This document shows positions 29,488 to 38,089 of a stretch of DNA of 64,000 bases, one piece after another. Each line of letters begins with the position of its first letter. Within the stretch, counting starts at the first letter, position 1. Source of the stretch: an uncultured bacterium (lineage in GTDB: Bacteria > Planctomycetota > UBA1135 > GCA-002686595); contig CALLKX010000013.1 in the NCBI GenBank assembly GCA_938083085.1, positions 81,035 to 145,034 of the forward strand. Reading direction: 5' to 3'. Below the pieces are notes generated by a model. The model saw only the letters and a list, made by a program, of their open reading frames with translations. It had not been told where the DNA came from and did no database searches. Position numbers and translations under genes: made by a program.

Positions 29488-30132
29488 TCAGCCCGTGAAG
29501 AACAGATAGAACGGAATGCCGCCAAAACCAGCGACAAGCAAGGCGGTGATCAGCCGGCCTGTGTTCTGAATGAGAGAGCGGTAGCGCGGATGTGCCACAC
29601 CCAGGGTCTGGAAGGCGCTCTGGAACGCGTGCCACATGTGTAGGCCGACCATGCCGATCGATGCGGTGTAGATCACGAATCCGACGGGGTGTCGCAGGCG
29701 ATCGACCACCATCTGGGCAAGGTCGTACTCGTCGAGGAGCTCCTTCGAGATCCGGAAGTCCCAGATGTGAATGACGAGGAACACGAGGAGCACCGGCCCG
29801 GTGATCCACATGGTGGTGGAGGCCACGGTCTTGGCGCCCATGCCCAGGCTCGACTGATACTTGTCCGAGCGCGAGGTCTTGTTCCGGCCGGTCAGGAGGA
29901 CCGCGAACAGGATGTGCACCACGAAGAGCACCAGCAACCCCGCCTCGGCGAGGGGCAGCAGCGGGTTGCTCTCCAGCAGGTCCGCGTACTCGTTGAAGGC
30001 GTCATTCCCCGCGTAGAGCGTGAGGTTGCCGGCCATGTGCACCAGCAGGAACAGCGTCAGCGAGAGGCCGGTGACGGCCATCACGTACTTGCGCCCGATG
30101 GACGAGCTCAGGAAGCGGATGAACGAGTTCAT
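29488..30132 (-). CDS. sdhC: Succinate dehydrogenase cytochrome b subunit, b558 type
   Basis: The membrane anchor and quinone/heme subunit, 214 residues with five hydrophobic segments. Conserved histidines in the helices (LFLLVHMAGN, VVHILFAVLL, FLVIHIWDFR, VGLHMWHAFQSAF) are probable heme ligands of a di-heme b558-family subunit, consistent with no separate SdhD gene. ATG 30132 was chosen since MNSFIRFLSSSIGRKYVMAVTG is the family N-terminus. The start sits at the edge of a 21-base direct repeat. No Shine-Dalgarno sequence is visible. First gene of sdhCAB. Confidence 0.92.
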   Translation of the reverse strand: MNSFIRFLSSSIGRKYVMAVTGLSLTLFLLVHMAGNLTLYAGNDAFNEYADLLESNPLLPLAEAGLLVLFVVHILFAVLLTGRNKTSRSDKYQSSLGMGAKTVASTTMWITGPVLLVFLVIHIWDFRISKELLDEYDLAQMVVDRLRHPVGFVIYTASIGMVGLHMWHAFQSAFQTLGVAHPRYRSLIQNTGRLITALLVAGFGGIPFYLFFTG

Positions 30133-30171
30133 GGATGGCTGGAGGACCCTTTCATGGATGGCTGGAGGACC
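30128..30171. repeat. 21-base tandem duplication at the sdhC start
   Basis: TTCATGGATGGCTGGAGGAC plus a final C occurs at 30128-30148 and again at 30151-30171, separated by two bases. The left copy contains the sdhC start codon (minus strand); the right copy supplies a second ATG 23 bases upstream, out of frame. The remaining gap up to the next gene at 30441 shows nothing else clear apart from a TAGTAT -10-like element near 30375. Confidence 0.9.
30129..30155 (-). other. Eight-codon mini-ORF overlapping the sdhC start
   Basis: The duplicated ATG opens a frame encoding MKGSSSHP whose stop codon TGA overlaps the sdhC ATG (ATGA). It could couple translation or be incidental. No ribosome-binding site precedes either start. 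Confidence 0.25.
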
Positions 30172-30440
30172 ATGTCGTCCCCTGCGTGCGCGAAGCCTCG
30201 CTGGAGCCAGAGGTGGCATCAAGGAGGCCCGACACGGTGGGGGGTGCTGTCGGTGGGGGACCTGCCCGTGTCACCCACTGCGACGCTGTGTCACGGAGGT
30301 CGATACGGGCGGGGCGAAGGGACCGGACGTCCCAGGGTTTCGATCCCGGGATTCTATCGGTCCGGACACCCCGCTAGTATCTCCTGGGACCCGATTCCTG
30401 CCGGGCCTGCGGCGGTTTGCACGAGGTCCTTGGTCGCGCC

Positions 30441-31064
30441 ATGAAGCTCAATTCACCTCGCCCTGTCCGCCTCATCCTCGTCCGGCACGGGGAGGTCGAG
30501 GAGCGCTGGCGTGGAACGATCTATGGCCGCCTGGACGTGCCGCTGTCGGACCGCGGCATGGAGCAGTCGAGACTCGTCGCTGAAGTTCTCCAGCACGAAC
30601 CGCTGGATGCCGTGGTGAGCTCAGGCCTCCAGCGCGCCGAGGCGGCGGCCGCGCTGATCCGTTCGACCCGGCTGGGCATCGAGCGCGCAGACGACCCGCG
30701 CCTGACCGAGCTGGACCGCGGGGATTGGGCGGGTCGCCAGATCTCCGAGCTGACCCAGGTCGACCCCAAGGCAATGGAGCGCTGGACCGCCACCCGGGGC
30801 GCTATTCAGGCCCCCGGCGGCGAGTCGCCCGCGGCCCTCGCCGAAAGGACCCGGCCGGCGTTCGAGGAGCTGGCGCGGCGGTTCGAGGGCGGTACGGTGG
30901 CCGTCGTCGCTCACCTTTGGGTGGTCCGGAGTGCCCTGGCCGCAGCCCTCGGGTTGCCCATGAGTCGCTCTTCACAGCTCGGATTGCCCCCGGGCGGGAT
31001 CTGTGAGCTCGCCTGGCCCTCGGCTCCGGGTGCGTCCCCGCGGCTCGTATGCCTGGGAGCCTGA
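30441..31064 (+). CDS. Histidine phosphatase family protein
   Basis: A 207-residue cytoplasmic protein. The catalytic LVRHGE motif gives the phosphorylated His16; RLDVPLSDRGMEQSRLVAEVL, SGLQRAEAAA, TELDRGDWAG and the second catalytic His in VVAHLWVVRSALAAALG complete the branch-1 (phosphoglycerate mutase-like) pattern. Closest in layout to CobC/alpha-ribazole phosphatase and GpmB types; the substrate cannot be fixed. ATG 30441 precedes the core closely; a TTG at 30417 is possible. Confidence 0.85.
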   Translation: MKLNSPRPVRLILVRHGEVEERWRGTIYGRLDVPLSDRGMEQSRLVAEVLQHEPLDAVVSSGLQRAEAAAALIRSTRLGIERADDPRLTELDRGDWAGRQISELTQVDPKAMERWTATRGAIQAPGGESPAALAERTRPAFEELARRFEGGTVAVVAHLWVVRSALAAALGLPMSRSSQLGLPPGGICELAWPSAPGASPRLVCLGA

Positions 31065-31274
31065 GAGGCGCCTGAGGGGCGCCGGAGTGTCGTTCGGGGC
31101 CGAGGCCGGCGCTCCGTGATTCGCGCTCGCTGGGCGAGGTGCGACCGCGGGTCCATGCGCCCGCAAGCCGCGCGATGGCGACTGGCGTGGTTCGGGCCAG
31201 GAGCCGCGCCGCAATCGGAGGAAGGCGGATATCGGGGCTGGAGGTTGGCGGCACCCGGCAGTTATAAAGGCAGC

Positions 31275-31535
31275 GTGGCTAGCAAGAAGTGTTTCATCGA
31301 CAAGGCGCGTCCCTGCGACCTGACGTGCAAGGCGGCCTTTCCCGTGGAGGATGCTGTGGATCCGGTGGACTGCTACTTCATCTGGCTGGCGTCGCACCTC
31401 GGGGATTCAGCCTTCGACTTCAGGCGGATGATGGACAGCCAGCTGCCGCGAGAGGACGGTCCCGGTCCGGCGGGCCCCGGGGCACCTGGGGCACCCGGAG
31501 CGCCCGGTCCCGACTTCGGCGGTTCGCCGAACTGA
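31275..31535 (+). CDS. Small cysteine-containing protein, unknown function
   Basis: An 86-residue protein from GTG 31275, preceded by AAAGG four bases upstream and by a TATAAA-like sequence. Cys6, Cys14, Cys18 and Cys33 (KKCFIDKARPCDLTCKAAF and DCYFIWLASHLGDS) could bind a metal or form disulfides; no signal peptide. The last 25 residues are Pro/Gly/Ala-rich (GPGAPGAPGAPG). Codon use and the compact N-terminal domain suggest a real gene; I do not recognise the family. Confidence 0.55.
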   Translation: MASKKCFIDKARPCDLTCKAAFPVEDAVDPVDCYFIWLASHLGDSAFDFRRMMDSQLPREDGPGPAGPGAPGAPGAPGPDFGGSPN

Positions 31536-31597
31536 CGCGACGTGGAGCGCCGGGCGCTGCTGGGTGGTTGGCTCGCAGGCTCCGAGGAGCACCCGTT

Positions 31598-31747
31598 GGT
31601 CAGGGGTGAGCTGGGCGGTGTTCAATTGGCCAGGCCTGTGTCGGCCAGGCCTGTGTCGGCCGGAGCGGCGTCGGCCGGGCCGGTGTTGGCCAGAGCGGTG
31701 TCGGTCGCCGCCGAGACGGTCAGGGCGGGAATGGTCCTCGCCGCGGT
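31598..31747. repeat. Intergenic array of ten 15-bp units
   Basis: Ten units of exactly 15 bases; the clearest is GGCCAGGCCTGTGTC, twice at 31628 and 31643, then diverging copies keeping GGCC or GGTC at the unit start. Read on the minus strand the units encode ADTGL/ADAAP/ANTGP-like pentapeptides, but that frame stops within the array. The array is in an 831-base gap (31536-32366). The rest of the gap has no convincing gene; an A/T-rich spot at 32044-32068 stands out. Confidence 0.85.
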
Positions 31748-32366
31748 TCGATTCGCCGATGCCGGCGGGAGCGCAGCCTGTCGACTCGAACTTCCGGCTC
31801 GTCGCCAGTGGGCGGTCGGCGGGGATCGGTCGTCGCTGTGCGCCGCTGCGCGAGCCCGTCGATCCGGGCGTTCAGGTTCCGGCCGTTGAGAGCTGGACGG
31901 CTCGGGGTCCGGTGGATCGAGGCTGGAGGGTCGGCGCGCGCGGTGGCCGCTGATGTTCCGTCCGTCAGCCCTGGGGCCGGTTCGGGCAGAGTTGACTTCC
32001 AGGTCGATGATCAGCGCGCTTGGCGGCTTATCCAGGGAGGCCCTTGTGGTACATAACATACATTATCCGAAGGAGAAGGTGCCCGCTCGGGGCCTACAGG
32101 CGAGGTCCGGCCAAAGCTCCCACCCCGTGAGTCCGGGTCCTGCCGGACCGATGGACCTCCGGTCCGTGGGGCCTCCTTGGCCCCATTCGTTGCCCCAACC
32201 GTGACTCCGCCAGGCCGCGCGCGGGATGGCGGCGCGCGGCGCCCCTGATGGTGTCCAGCCCCACTCGGCCGGGAAGCCATCGCGACCGGCGGATTGCGGG
32301 CAAGTGCGCCTGGGTTCGTCCCGATGTTCCCAAGTGGCACGACCCTCGTTCCCACTCCCACCTGTC

Positions 32367-33017
32367 ATGGCGCGACACTCATTTCGGCGAGGCCTCATCC
32401 CCGGCCTCGGGCTTCTCCTGCTGTCTCTCTCGGCCTGCGCGCCGGGCTCCTCGAGCCGTGCCAGCATCAGCTCACGTCCCGTGGTGGACGGCTGGGTGCC
32501 GCCCGCGGAGGTCTCCCACCCCCCATTCAGGGCGGAGACCTTTCACTCCAACTGGCTTGAGACGCGGGGCGGAAGTTACGTGTACATGGAGGTCCTGGGC
32601 GACTACCGCAGGGCGGGCAGCTTCATCCGGCCGCTGATCAGCGAGGCGCAGCAGCAGGGCCTTCGGATCGCGCCGAATGCGTCGCCCTTCTGCCTGTTCT
32701 ACGACGATCCCGGCTCCGGCAAGCCCGTGGCCGAGCTGCGGGCTCGTGTCGGCATCGAGCTGGAGCAGCCCCAGGCCGCCGTGACCCCGCTCTTCGTGGA
32801 TGCGCTGCCGGGTGGTACCGCGGTCCACGCTTGCGTCTCGGGCCCCTACCCGGGGGCGTCGCGGGCCTACCCGCTGCTGTTCCAGTACATGGGGAAGTTG
32901 AACTGGGAGCGGAACGGGCCCATCCAGGAGATCTACCACGTGTCGCCCGGCTCGGGCGTCCCGGATCGCAGCCTGATCTGCGAGATCCTCATCCCGGTGC
33001 GCCCGGCCGCCCGCTGA
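32367..33017 (+). CDS. Lipoprotein with GyrI-like small-molecule-binding domain
   Basis: A 216-residue lipoprotein: MARHSFRRGLIPGLGLLLLSLSAC ends in a good lipobox (LSAC). Residues about 60-216 follow the GyrI-like/AraC effector-binding layout: GGSYVYMEVLGDYRRAGSFIRPLISEAQQQGLRIAPNASPFCLFYDDPG, then AELRARVGIEL, then LPGGTAVHACVSGPYPGASRAYPLLFQYM and an EIYHVSP end. Such domains bind small hydrophobic or aromatic ligands; a membrane-anchored extracytoplasmic version is uncommon. ATG 32367 is chosen for the signal sequence. Confidence 0.78.
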   Translation: MARHSFRRGLIPGLGLLLLSLSACAPGSSSRASISSRPVVDGWVPPAEVSHPPFRAETFHSNWLETRGGSYVYMEVLGDYRRAGSFIRPLISEAQQQGLRIAPNASPFCLFYDDPGSGKPVAELRARVGIELEQPQAAVTPLFVDALPGGTAVHACVSGPYPGASRAYPLLFQYMGKLNWERNGPIQEIYHVSPGSGVPDRSLICEILIPVRPAAR

Positions 33018-33091
33018 GTCAGGGGGGGGGAGTTTGGTCTGGGGGCTGGCCGCCGATCGGCGCGGACCGTGCGCTCCAGTTCCTGCGCGGC

Positions 33092-34939
33092 TCAGTCCCC
33101 CATCAGGGACCGAGCCTCAGGCGGGTAGCAGCGAAAGACAGTAGCGGCGCCCTCGAGTGAGATGTTCGCGCGCAGCAGGTCGCCTGGCTCGAGGTGCTCG
33201 CGGAGAACCTCAGGCAGGATGATCGTGATGGGCTCGCCGCCGCCCCGGGGGGTCACCCGGTCGCCGGAGGTCTCGAAGGCCTTGGGCTGGGCCTCGTCGA
33301 TTGAGAGGACGGTGTAGCCCTCACCCTCGGGGTCACCTTCACCCATCGAGGACCGAGCGCCCGAAGGCGTCCCCTGGGCCAGCCCCAGGGCGTCGTTCGC
33401 GCGGCGCACCCTGGGGAGTGACGTCTCGAGTCCGTCCAGGGCGTCCAGGAACTCCGACCCGAGGTCAACCTCGTGGGCGTCGAGCGCCCACTCACAGAAC
33501 TCCCGCAGGGCGGCCACGAGGGCCAGGGCCTCCGCATCGCTGGTGAGTGCGCCGGTCTCCTGCAGCCAGAAGGTCGTGAACTGGAACAGGTCGCGGCCCT
33601 TCAGTTCCTCGAAGATCCCGATGGGGCGGGCGAACGCGGCGAGGTGCTGGAGAGGGTCGAGGCTGGCCGCGTCGAAGTCACCGCGGGTGGCCTGCAGCTC
33701 CCAGCGCATCTCGTCGACCATGGCCCCCACGACTCCGGGGAAGTCCGGCGCGGGCGCCTCGGAGTCTTCCTCGCCGGGTCCGTCACCGGCGATGCCGAGG
33801 TCCTCCTCGAGCTTCTGGAGCAGCGAGGCTGCGTCCTCGCCTCGCTCGCGGCCGCGGGCAAAGGCCTCGACGGCCTCGGTGCGATCGGGCTCCGGGTCGA
33901 GGTCGGTGCTGGCCCCGCTCACCGCGCCGCGGTCGCTCTTCGCCGCACCCGGCCGGCCTGCCCCCGGAGTCGCGGGCGCCACGCTTGGCCCGATGAGATC
34001 CCAGGCGCGGATGAGCGCCGACCGGGCCTCGCTGAGATCCACGTTGGACTCGAAGGCCAGCGTCTCCATGACCTCCGCCATGGGGTCATCCAGGCCGTGC
34101 ACGAGGCGCGCAGGGTCACGCGGTGTCCTGGCGAGAACTCCGAGGGCTTCACGGGCCAGGACATCACTCAGCCCAGCGGCCAGGAGGACCTGCACAGCGT
34201 CTTGCTCTGGGTTCTCACTGAGGGCCGGTGCGGCCTTCGGGTCCTCCCGACCCGGGGCGGGGCGGGGCGTCTCGTGAGCTGCACCTTCGGCGAAGAACAT
34301 CGCCTCGAGGTCGCGCTGTCCGATGCGAAGCACGTTGACGGCGCCCTGCTCACGGACCCTGGCAAGGTCGCGCTTCAGCGCGGCGCCGATCTCCGGGCTG
34401 CGCACGATGGCGATGGTCGGAGAGGCCACGTTGCCGCCGTCCCCGGCCGGGTACAGCCGGCCGACGAGGAGGTCCCCGTGGCGCAGGCGGCCCTCGAGGC
34501 CCTGGGTCATCAGCGCGTAGGTGCCAAACCCTCCCAGGTCCCGGGCCCATACGGCTTCCTCGGCCCCTGTGGACTCCGCCTCGAAGACGCCCGTATGAGA
34601 CTTCAGCAGGGACTCCAGCGCGGCCCCCAAGGCCTCGATCTGCTGCTCGGCGTCCTCTTCATCGGCGAGGCGAGCGCTGACGGCTTCCCGGTACGAAGGG
34701 CCCAGCTTCTCCGCGACGCTGCCCCGCAGGGTGGCGCTGTGGTGCTCGAGGAGGAACCACTCGAGGTGCCTGCGGCCAGCGAGGAGGGTCTCCCGGGGGT
34801 CCCCAGCGGCGCCAGGCCGGGCCCCTTGAAAAAAGGTCTCGACGCTCCCCTCGAACTCGGCGCTGAGCTCGGGGAGGCCGCGGACAAGGCTGCCCAGAAC
34901 CTCCAGGCAGCGCTCGATGGTCGAAGGGTCGAGGGTCAT
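33092..34939 (-). CDS. Hypothetical cytoplasmic protein, acidic and modular
   Basis: A 615-residue protein with no signal peptide or membrane segment, starting at ATG 34939. The N-terminal 240 residues (MTLDPSTIERCLEVLGSLV ... GFGTYALMTQGLEGRLRHGDLLVGRLYPAGDGG) look folded; residues 240-430 are an acidic, Pro/Ala/Glu-rich linker region; the C-terminal 180 residues contain LQHLAAFARPIGIFEELKGRDLFQFTTFWLQETG and a final beta-like segment (PITIILPEVLREHLEPGDLLRANI). I do not recognise the family. Probably monocistronic, divergent from the CvpA-like gene. Confidence 0.65.
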   Translation of the reverse strand: MTLDPSTIERCLEVLGSLVRGLPELSAEFEGSVETFFQGARPGAAGDPRETLLAGRRHLEWFLLEHHSATLRGSVAEKLGPSYREAVSARLADEEDAEQQIEALGAALESLLKSHTGVFEAESTGAEEAVWARDLGGFGTYALMTQGLEGRLRHGDLLVGRLYPAGDGGNVASPTIAIVRSPEIGAALKRDLARVREQGAVNVLRIGQRDLEAMFFAEGAAHETPRPAPGREDPKAAPALSENPEQDAVQVLLAAGLSDVLAREALGVLARTPRDPARLVHGLDDPMAEVMETLAFESNVDLSEARSALIRAWDLIGPSVAPATPGAGRPGAAKSDRGAVSGASTDLDPEPDRTEAVEAFARGRERGEDAASLLQKLEEDLGIAGDGPGEEDSEAPAPDFPGVVGAMVDEMRWELQATRGDFDAASLDPLQHLAAFARPIGIFEELKGRDLFQFTTFWLQETGALTSDAEALALVAALREFCEWALDAHEVDLGSEFLDALDGLETSLPRVRRANDALGLAQGTPSGARSSMGEGDPEGEGYTVLSIDEAQPKAFETSGDRVTPRGGGEPITIILPEVLREHLEPGDLLRANISLEGAATVFRCYPPEARSLMGD

Positions 34940-35091
34940 AGCGGGGACCCTAGCAAGCAGAGCGCCCCTTGGCGGGGCGTGGGAGGCGAGATCCTGAGCG
35001 CGGGGCGGTGCCCGGGCGGTGACTCGCCGATTCCCGGTCAATTCCGGGCCAGATGAGCCCAGGGGTGACCGATCTCACGAGCGAGGCAATC

Positions 35092-35814
35092 ATGGTTTTA
35101 GCAATCCTTCAACAGGCATCGGGCGCCGCAGGGTCCACCCCTGGCGCCCTCGATGGGACGCCCTGGATCGACTGGGTCGGGCTCGGCATCGTGGTCCTCT
35201 TCTTGATCCTCGGGATCAAGCACGGGCTCGTCTGGCAGATGACCCGGCTCCTCGGGATGCTGCTCGCGGTGTACATCGCACGGACGCTCTCTCCAGAGTT
35301 GGCGCCAAAGTTCCAGTCCATCCTGAACCTGTCCATTCAGGCCTGTGAGGGCATCGTCTGGTTCCTGGTCTTCCTGTCCTCGCTGCTCGTCATGGCCTTC
35401 ATCGGCATGGTCGGGAAGCGGGCCCTGGAGGCCGTCCAACTCGGGCCCATGGACCGACTGGGAGGAGGCATGGCCGGCGCGGTCACCGGGCTCGTGGTGC
35501 ACTGCGTGCTGCTGCTCATGCTCACGTCCCTGGCCACCGCTGACTGGGCGTCACGGACCATGCGCGGCAGCGCCAGCGCGACCATGCTGGACAACCTCTC
35601 CCGCAAGAGTCACATCCTCCTGAACGCCGAGGCCGCCGAGACGATCGTTGACCCCTGGGGTCACGTGCACGACTCCCACATGCAAGAGGCGGACCGTCAG
35701 GATCTGCGGCGCCAGCAGGAAGACAGTCGCCTCCGCGAACAGCGCCTGCGCCAGCAGGCGGACGAGGAGAGCCGTCGCCGGGAGTCGCAGCAGTCTGCGG
35801 CCCGGGTCAAGTAG
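35092..35814 (+). CDS. CvpA-family membrane protein
   Basis: A 240-residue inner-membrane protein with four hydrophobic helices (WVGLGIVVLFLILGIKHGLVWQMTRLLGMLLAVYIA, GIVWFLVFLSSLLVMAFIGMVGKRAL, AGAVTGLVVHCVLLLML), the pattern of CvpA/colicin V production proteins. After the last helix comes a charged coiled-coil tail rich in Arg, Gln and Glu (about 195-240). ATG 35092 has a weak purine-rich site upstream; ATG 35053 in the same frame is an alternative. CvpA proteins are linked to envelope homeostasis; the exact activity is not known. Confidence 0.78.
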   Translation: MVLAILQQASGAAGSTPGALDGTPWIDWVGLGIVVLFLILGIKHGLVWQMTRLLGMLLAVYIARTLSPELAPKFQSILNLSIQACEGIVWFLVFLSSLLVMAFIGMVGKRALEAVQLGPMDRLGGGMAGAVTGLVVHCVLLLMLTSLATADWASRTMRGSASATMLDNLSRKSHILLNAEAAETIVDPWGHVHDSHMQEADRQDLRRQQEDSRLREQRLRQQADEESRRRESQQSAARVK

Positions 35815-35973
35815 CGCTCTCGCGCGCGGCAGGGGCCGGGCGGCGAGAACGGTGCATCGGGGACTGGACCCAGAGGCGCCGCGAGGACGATTCGCACAAG
35901 GCGGCGTGCTCGGGTCCTCGCGCGCAGGTCACCGCGGAGCCCGTGCCGTACGGGCGGCCGCGGTGTGCCGCTA

Positions 35974-36576
35974 TCAGCCGGCCACCCACTCCTCAGCGAG
36001 CTGCCAGGTCAACGAGTCCCCGTCGAGGCGAAGCTCGCTTCCGGGGACACGCTCGAGGATCGCCGCGAGCGCGCCGTCGTCCAGCTGAACGGGCCGGCTG
36101 GCGCGTCCAGTGAGCCGCGCGCCTTCCCAGCGCCAGCGCCATTCATCGGTGCCCATGGCCTCGGACGCGTGCAGCAACAGCGCCGCCGCAGCCCAGGGGA
36201 CCTCCCATCCGGCAAGGGCACCAGGGGCCAGCTCCGGGGGGGCACCCTGCACGTGGACATGGCGCTCGCCGGAGCGCTCCAGGGTGCGAAGCGTGAGCTC
36301 CCAGAGGATCTCAATGCCTCGCCGCTCCCGTCGCGCCAGGAGCATGTTGGCGCCGCTTGAGGTGGAGACCACCGCCAGCGCAAAGCCGAGCTCCTCCAGC
36401 TTGCTCGAGCCCTGCGCCAGCTCCCCAGCCTTCTGAGCGAAGAGAGCCTCACCCCCCGGGATCTCGAGAAGGGAGCGAAACCCAACGAGGAGCTGGGTGC
36501 CGTTGTTCATCTCGTGGATGAGGACGGGGAGCAGCGCGCGGGGCACGGATTCGGCGGACCAGGCAGTCATGGGCAC
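35974..36576 (-). CDS. Histidine kinase-like dimerisation protein without ATPase domain
   Basis: A 200-residue soluble protein. Near the start, ALLPVLIHEMNNGTQLLVGFRSLL has the form of a DHp H-box (His21 followed by E-x-N-N), as in HEINN-type histidine kinases and histidine phosphotransfer proteins. The remainder is too short for, and lacks, the N, G1 and G2 boxes of a HATPase domain. It may be a phosphotransfer protein or a degenerate kinase. It stands alone, convergent with the CvpA-like gene and divergent from the tRNA. Confidence 0.55.
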   Translation of the reverse strand: MPMTAWSAESVPRALLPVLIHEMNNGTQLLVGFRSLLEIPGGEALFAQKAGELAQGSSKLEELGFALAVVSTSSGANMLLARRERRGIEILWELTLRTLERSGERHVHVQGAPPELAPGALAGWEVPWAAAALLLHASEAMGTDEWRWRWEGARLTGRASRPVQLDDGALAAILERVPGSELRLDGDSLTWQLAEEWVAG

Positions 36577-36900
36577 AGCCTAGCGAGTTCACGCACGCTG
36601 CCCGGTCCCCCATCCCTGCTCTGCCCTTGGGCGGGCCCTGGCGCTGGCGGGATCGCTGAATCAGGCGGGGGCTTGCGCTCGGACCAAGCCTGGGCGGAGC
36701 CGCCCGGGCCTGTCGCCTCGCGCCCCTGGCCTTGGGCGACCAGGCCTGGCCGGATCAGGTCTGCTGCGGCCTGCCCAGGGGAGGCGTCCTGCGCGAGTTC
36801 TGTCGACTGCCGAGCGGCGGAAGGCGCCGGCCTGGATGGGCAGTCTTGGAGCAGGAGAGGCGCCGCGCCGTAGAAGACGCTACCCTCGGCACCAGCACGG
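36577..36900. other. Intergenic region upstream of tRNA-Leu
   Basis: About 324 bases. A stretch at about 36700-36790 repeats CCTGGCC/CAGGCCTGG-like words with a loose 15-base spacing, weaker than the clear arrays elsewhere. No clear promoter hexamers for the tRNA. Confidence 0.35.
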
Positions 36901-36987
36901 GCCGGAGTGGCGGAATCGGTAGACGCGACGGATTCAAAATCCGTTGCCCGCAAGGGCGTGTGGGTTCGAGTCCCACCTTCGGTACCA
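36901..36987 (+). tRNA. tRNA-Leu (anticodon CAA)
   Basis: An 87-base cloverleaf with a long variable arm typical of class II tRNAs. Acceptor arms GCCGGAG and CTTCGGT pair (with two G-U pairs); the anticodon stem ACGGA/TCCGT encloses loop TTCAAAA, giving anticodon CAA for UUG codons. The T arm has GGTTCGAGTCC, and the terminal ACCA is encoded. Confidence 0.95.
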
Positions 36988-37003
36988 CCTGTGCTTCGCG
37001 GCG

Positions 37004-38089
37004 TCAGAGGGAGCGCGCCACGAGCTCGAGGCAGAGCTCCCTGAAGCCGACTCCGTCCGCCGCCGCCGCGAGGGGCAGGAGCGACCTCGGGGTGAAGCCG
37101 GGGAGCGTGTTGGCCTCAAGAAGGACCGGGTCCACGTCCTGCTCGAAGTGGAAGGACCCGTCCGCCTGGCGCTCCGCAGGCACGATGAAGTCAATCCGGG
37201 CGTAGCGGGTCCCGCCAAAGGACTCCCATGCCTCCAGGGCCCTGGCTTGGAGCCGCGCCGTGAGCTCGGCCGGCAGGTAGCGGGGTGGACAGAATTCCTG
37301 TGCGCCGTGGGCGTCGGAGTACTTCTGCTCGTGGTCAAAGAACAGGCCGCCCTCCGCCGGTATGACCTCGGCCACGGGGAGCGCGAGGGCGTCACGGCCG
37401 TCCCCCATCACGCCCACGGTGGTCTCGAGGCCGCGCACCTCGGCCTCGACGAGGACATCCGCCCCGCTGGCGACCACGTCTTCGCACGCCGCCGCCACCG
37501 CCGCGTCGTCGGCGCATCGGTGGACCCCGAAGGAGGAGCCGGCGCTGGTGTGCTTGACGAAGCGGACCGGGCCGGCAACCGCGTGGGCGCGCGCGAGGGC
37601 TGCGGCTCGATCCTCAAGGAAGGCATCCCGGGTGACCAGCGCGCCCTCCGCGACCTTCACTCCGGCCGCAGCGGCCGCCTCGCGGCTCCGGTGCTTGTCC
37701 ATGCAGAGCGCGGAGCACTCCGGCCCTGCGCCGGTGTACCGCCGCTGGGCTGCCTCGAGGAACCCCTGGACCGTCCCGTCTTCGCCCTCCCCGCCATGGA
37801 GCGCGAGGAGGAAAAGGGCCTCCTCCGGAAGGCTCCCGATGGCCTGGAGTGGTTCCAGCGCGGCCCCGTCGAGGACCCACTGCCCCGAGGGGTCGATCTC
37901 CACCTCGAAGATCGGGGGCGCCACTTCGAACGAGGGTCCCGTGAGATCCCGGAGCGCGGCGACCACCGCGCCCCCTGATGTCAGTGAGACCCCACGCTCA
38001 TCGCTGCGCCCGCCCTTGAGCACGGCGATCGGGGTCCGGGTGAGCTGCGCCTTGACCCGTTCGCGGCTCCAGGTCTCCCAGGCAGCCAT
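37004..38089 (-). CDS. ddl: D-alanine--D-alanine ligase
   Basis: Joins two D-alanines with ATP for the peptidoglycan stem peptide. Family blocks are present: TPIAVLKGGRSDERGVSLTSG, LALHGGEGEDGTVQGFLE, MDKHRSREAAAAAG, a VRFVKHTSAGSSFGV ATP-grasp segment, LVEAEVRGLETTVGV and LLEANTLPGFTP. At 361 residues it is normal. It overlaps the preceding pyrophosphorylase gene by one base (TGATG), at the end of the envelope cluster. Its presence implies peptidoglycan synthesis in this organism. Confidence 0.92.
   Translation of the reverse strand: MAAWETWSRERVKAQLTRTPIAVLKGGRSDERGVSLTSGGAVVAALRDLTGPSFEVAPPIFEVEIDPSGQWVLDGAALEPLQAIGSLPEEALFLLALHGGEGEDGTVQGFLEAAQRRYTGAGPECSALCMDKHRSREAAAAAGVKVAEGALVTRDAFLEDRAAALARAHAVAGPVRFVKHTSAGSSFGVHRCADDAAVAAACEDVVASGADVLVEAEVRGLETTVGVMGDGRDALALPVAEVIPAEGGLFFDHEQKYSDAHGAQEFCPPRYLPAELTARLQARALEAWESFGGTRYARIDFIVPAERQADGSFHFEQDVDPVLLEANTLPGFTPRSLLPLAAAADGVGFRELCLELVARSL

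Noticed and set aside
31622..32059. 145-codon minus-strand frame in the 31.6-32.1 kb gap
   Set aside because: Its C-terminal end is the 15-bp array and the rest is low complexity; no recognisable domain.
36755..36988. Minus-strand frame opposite tRNA-Leu (VGLEPTRPCGQRILNPSRLP)
   Set aside because: False translation of the tRNA complement.
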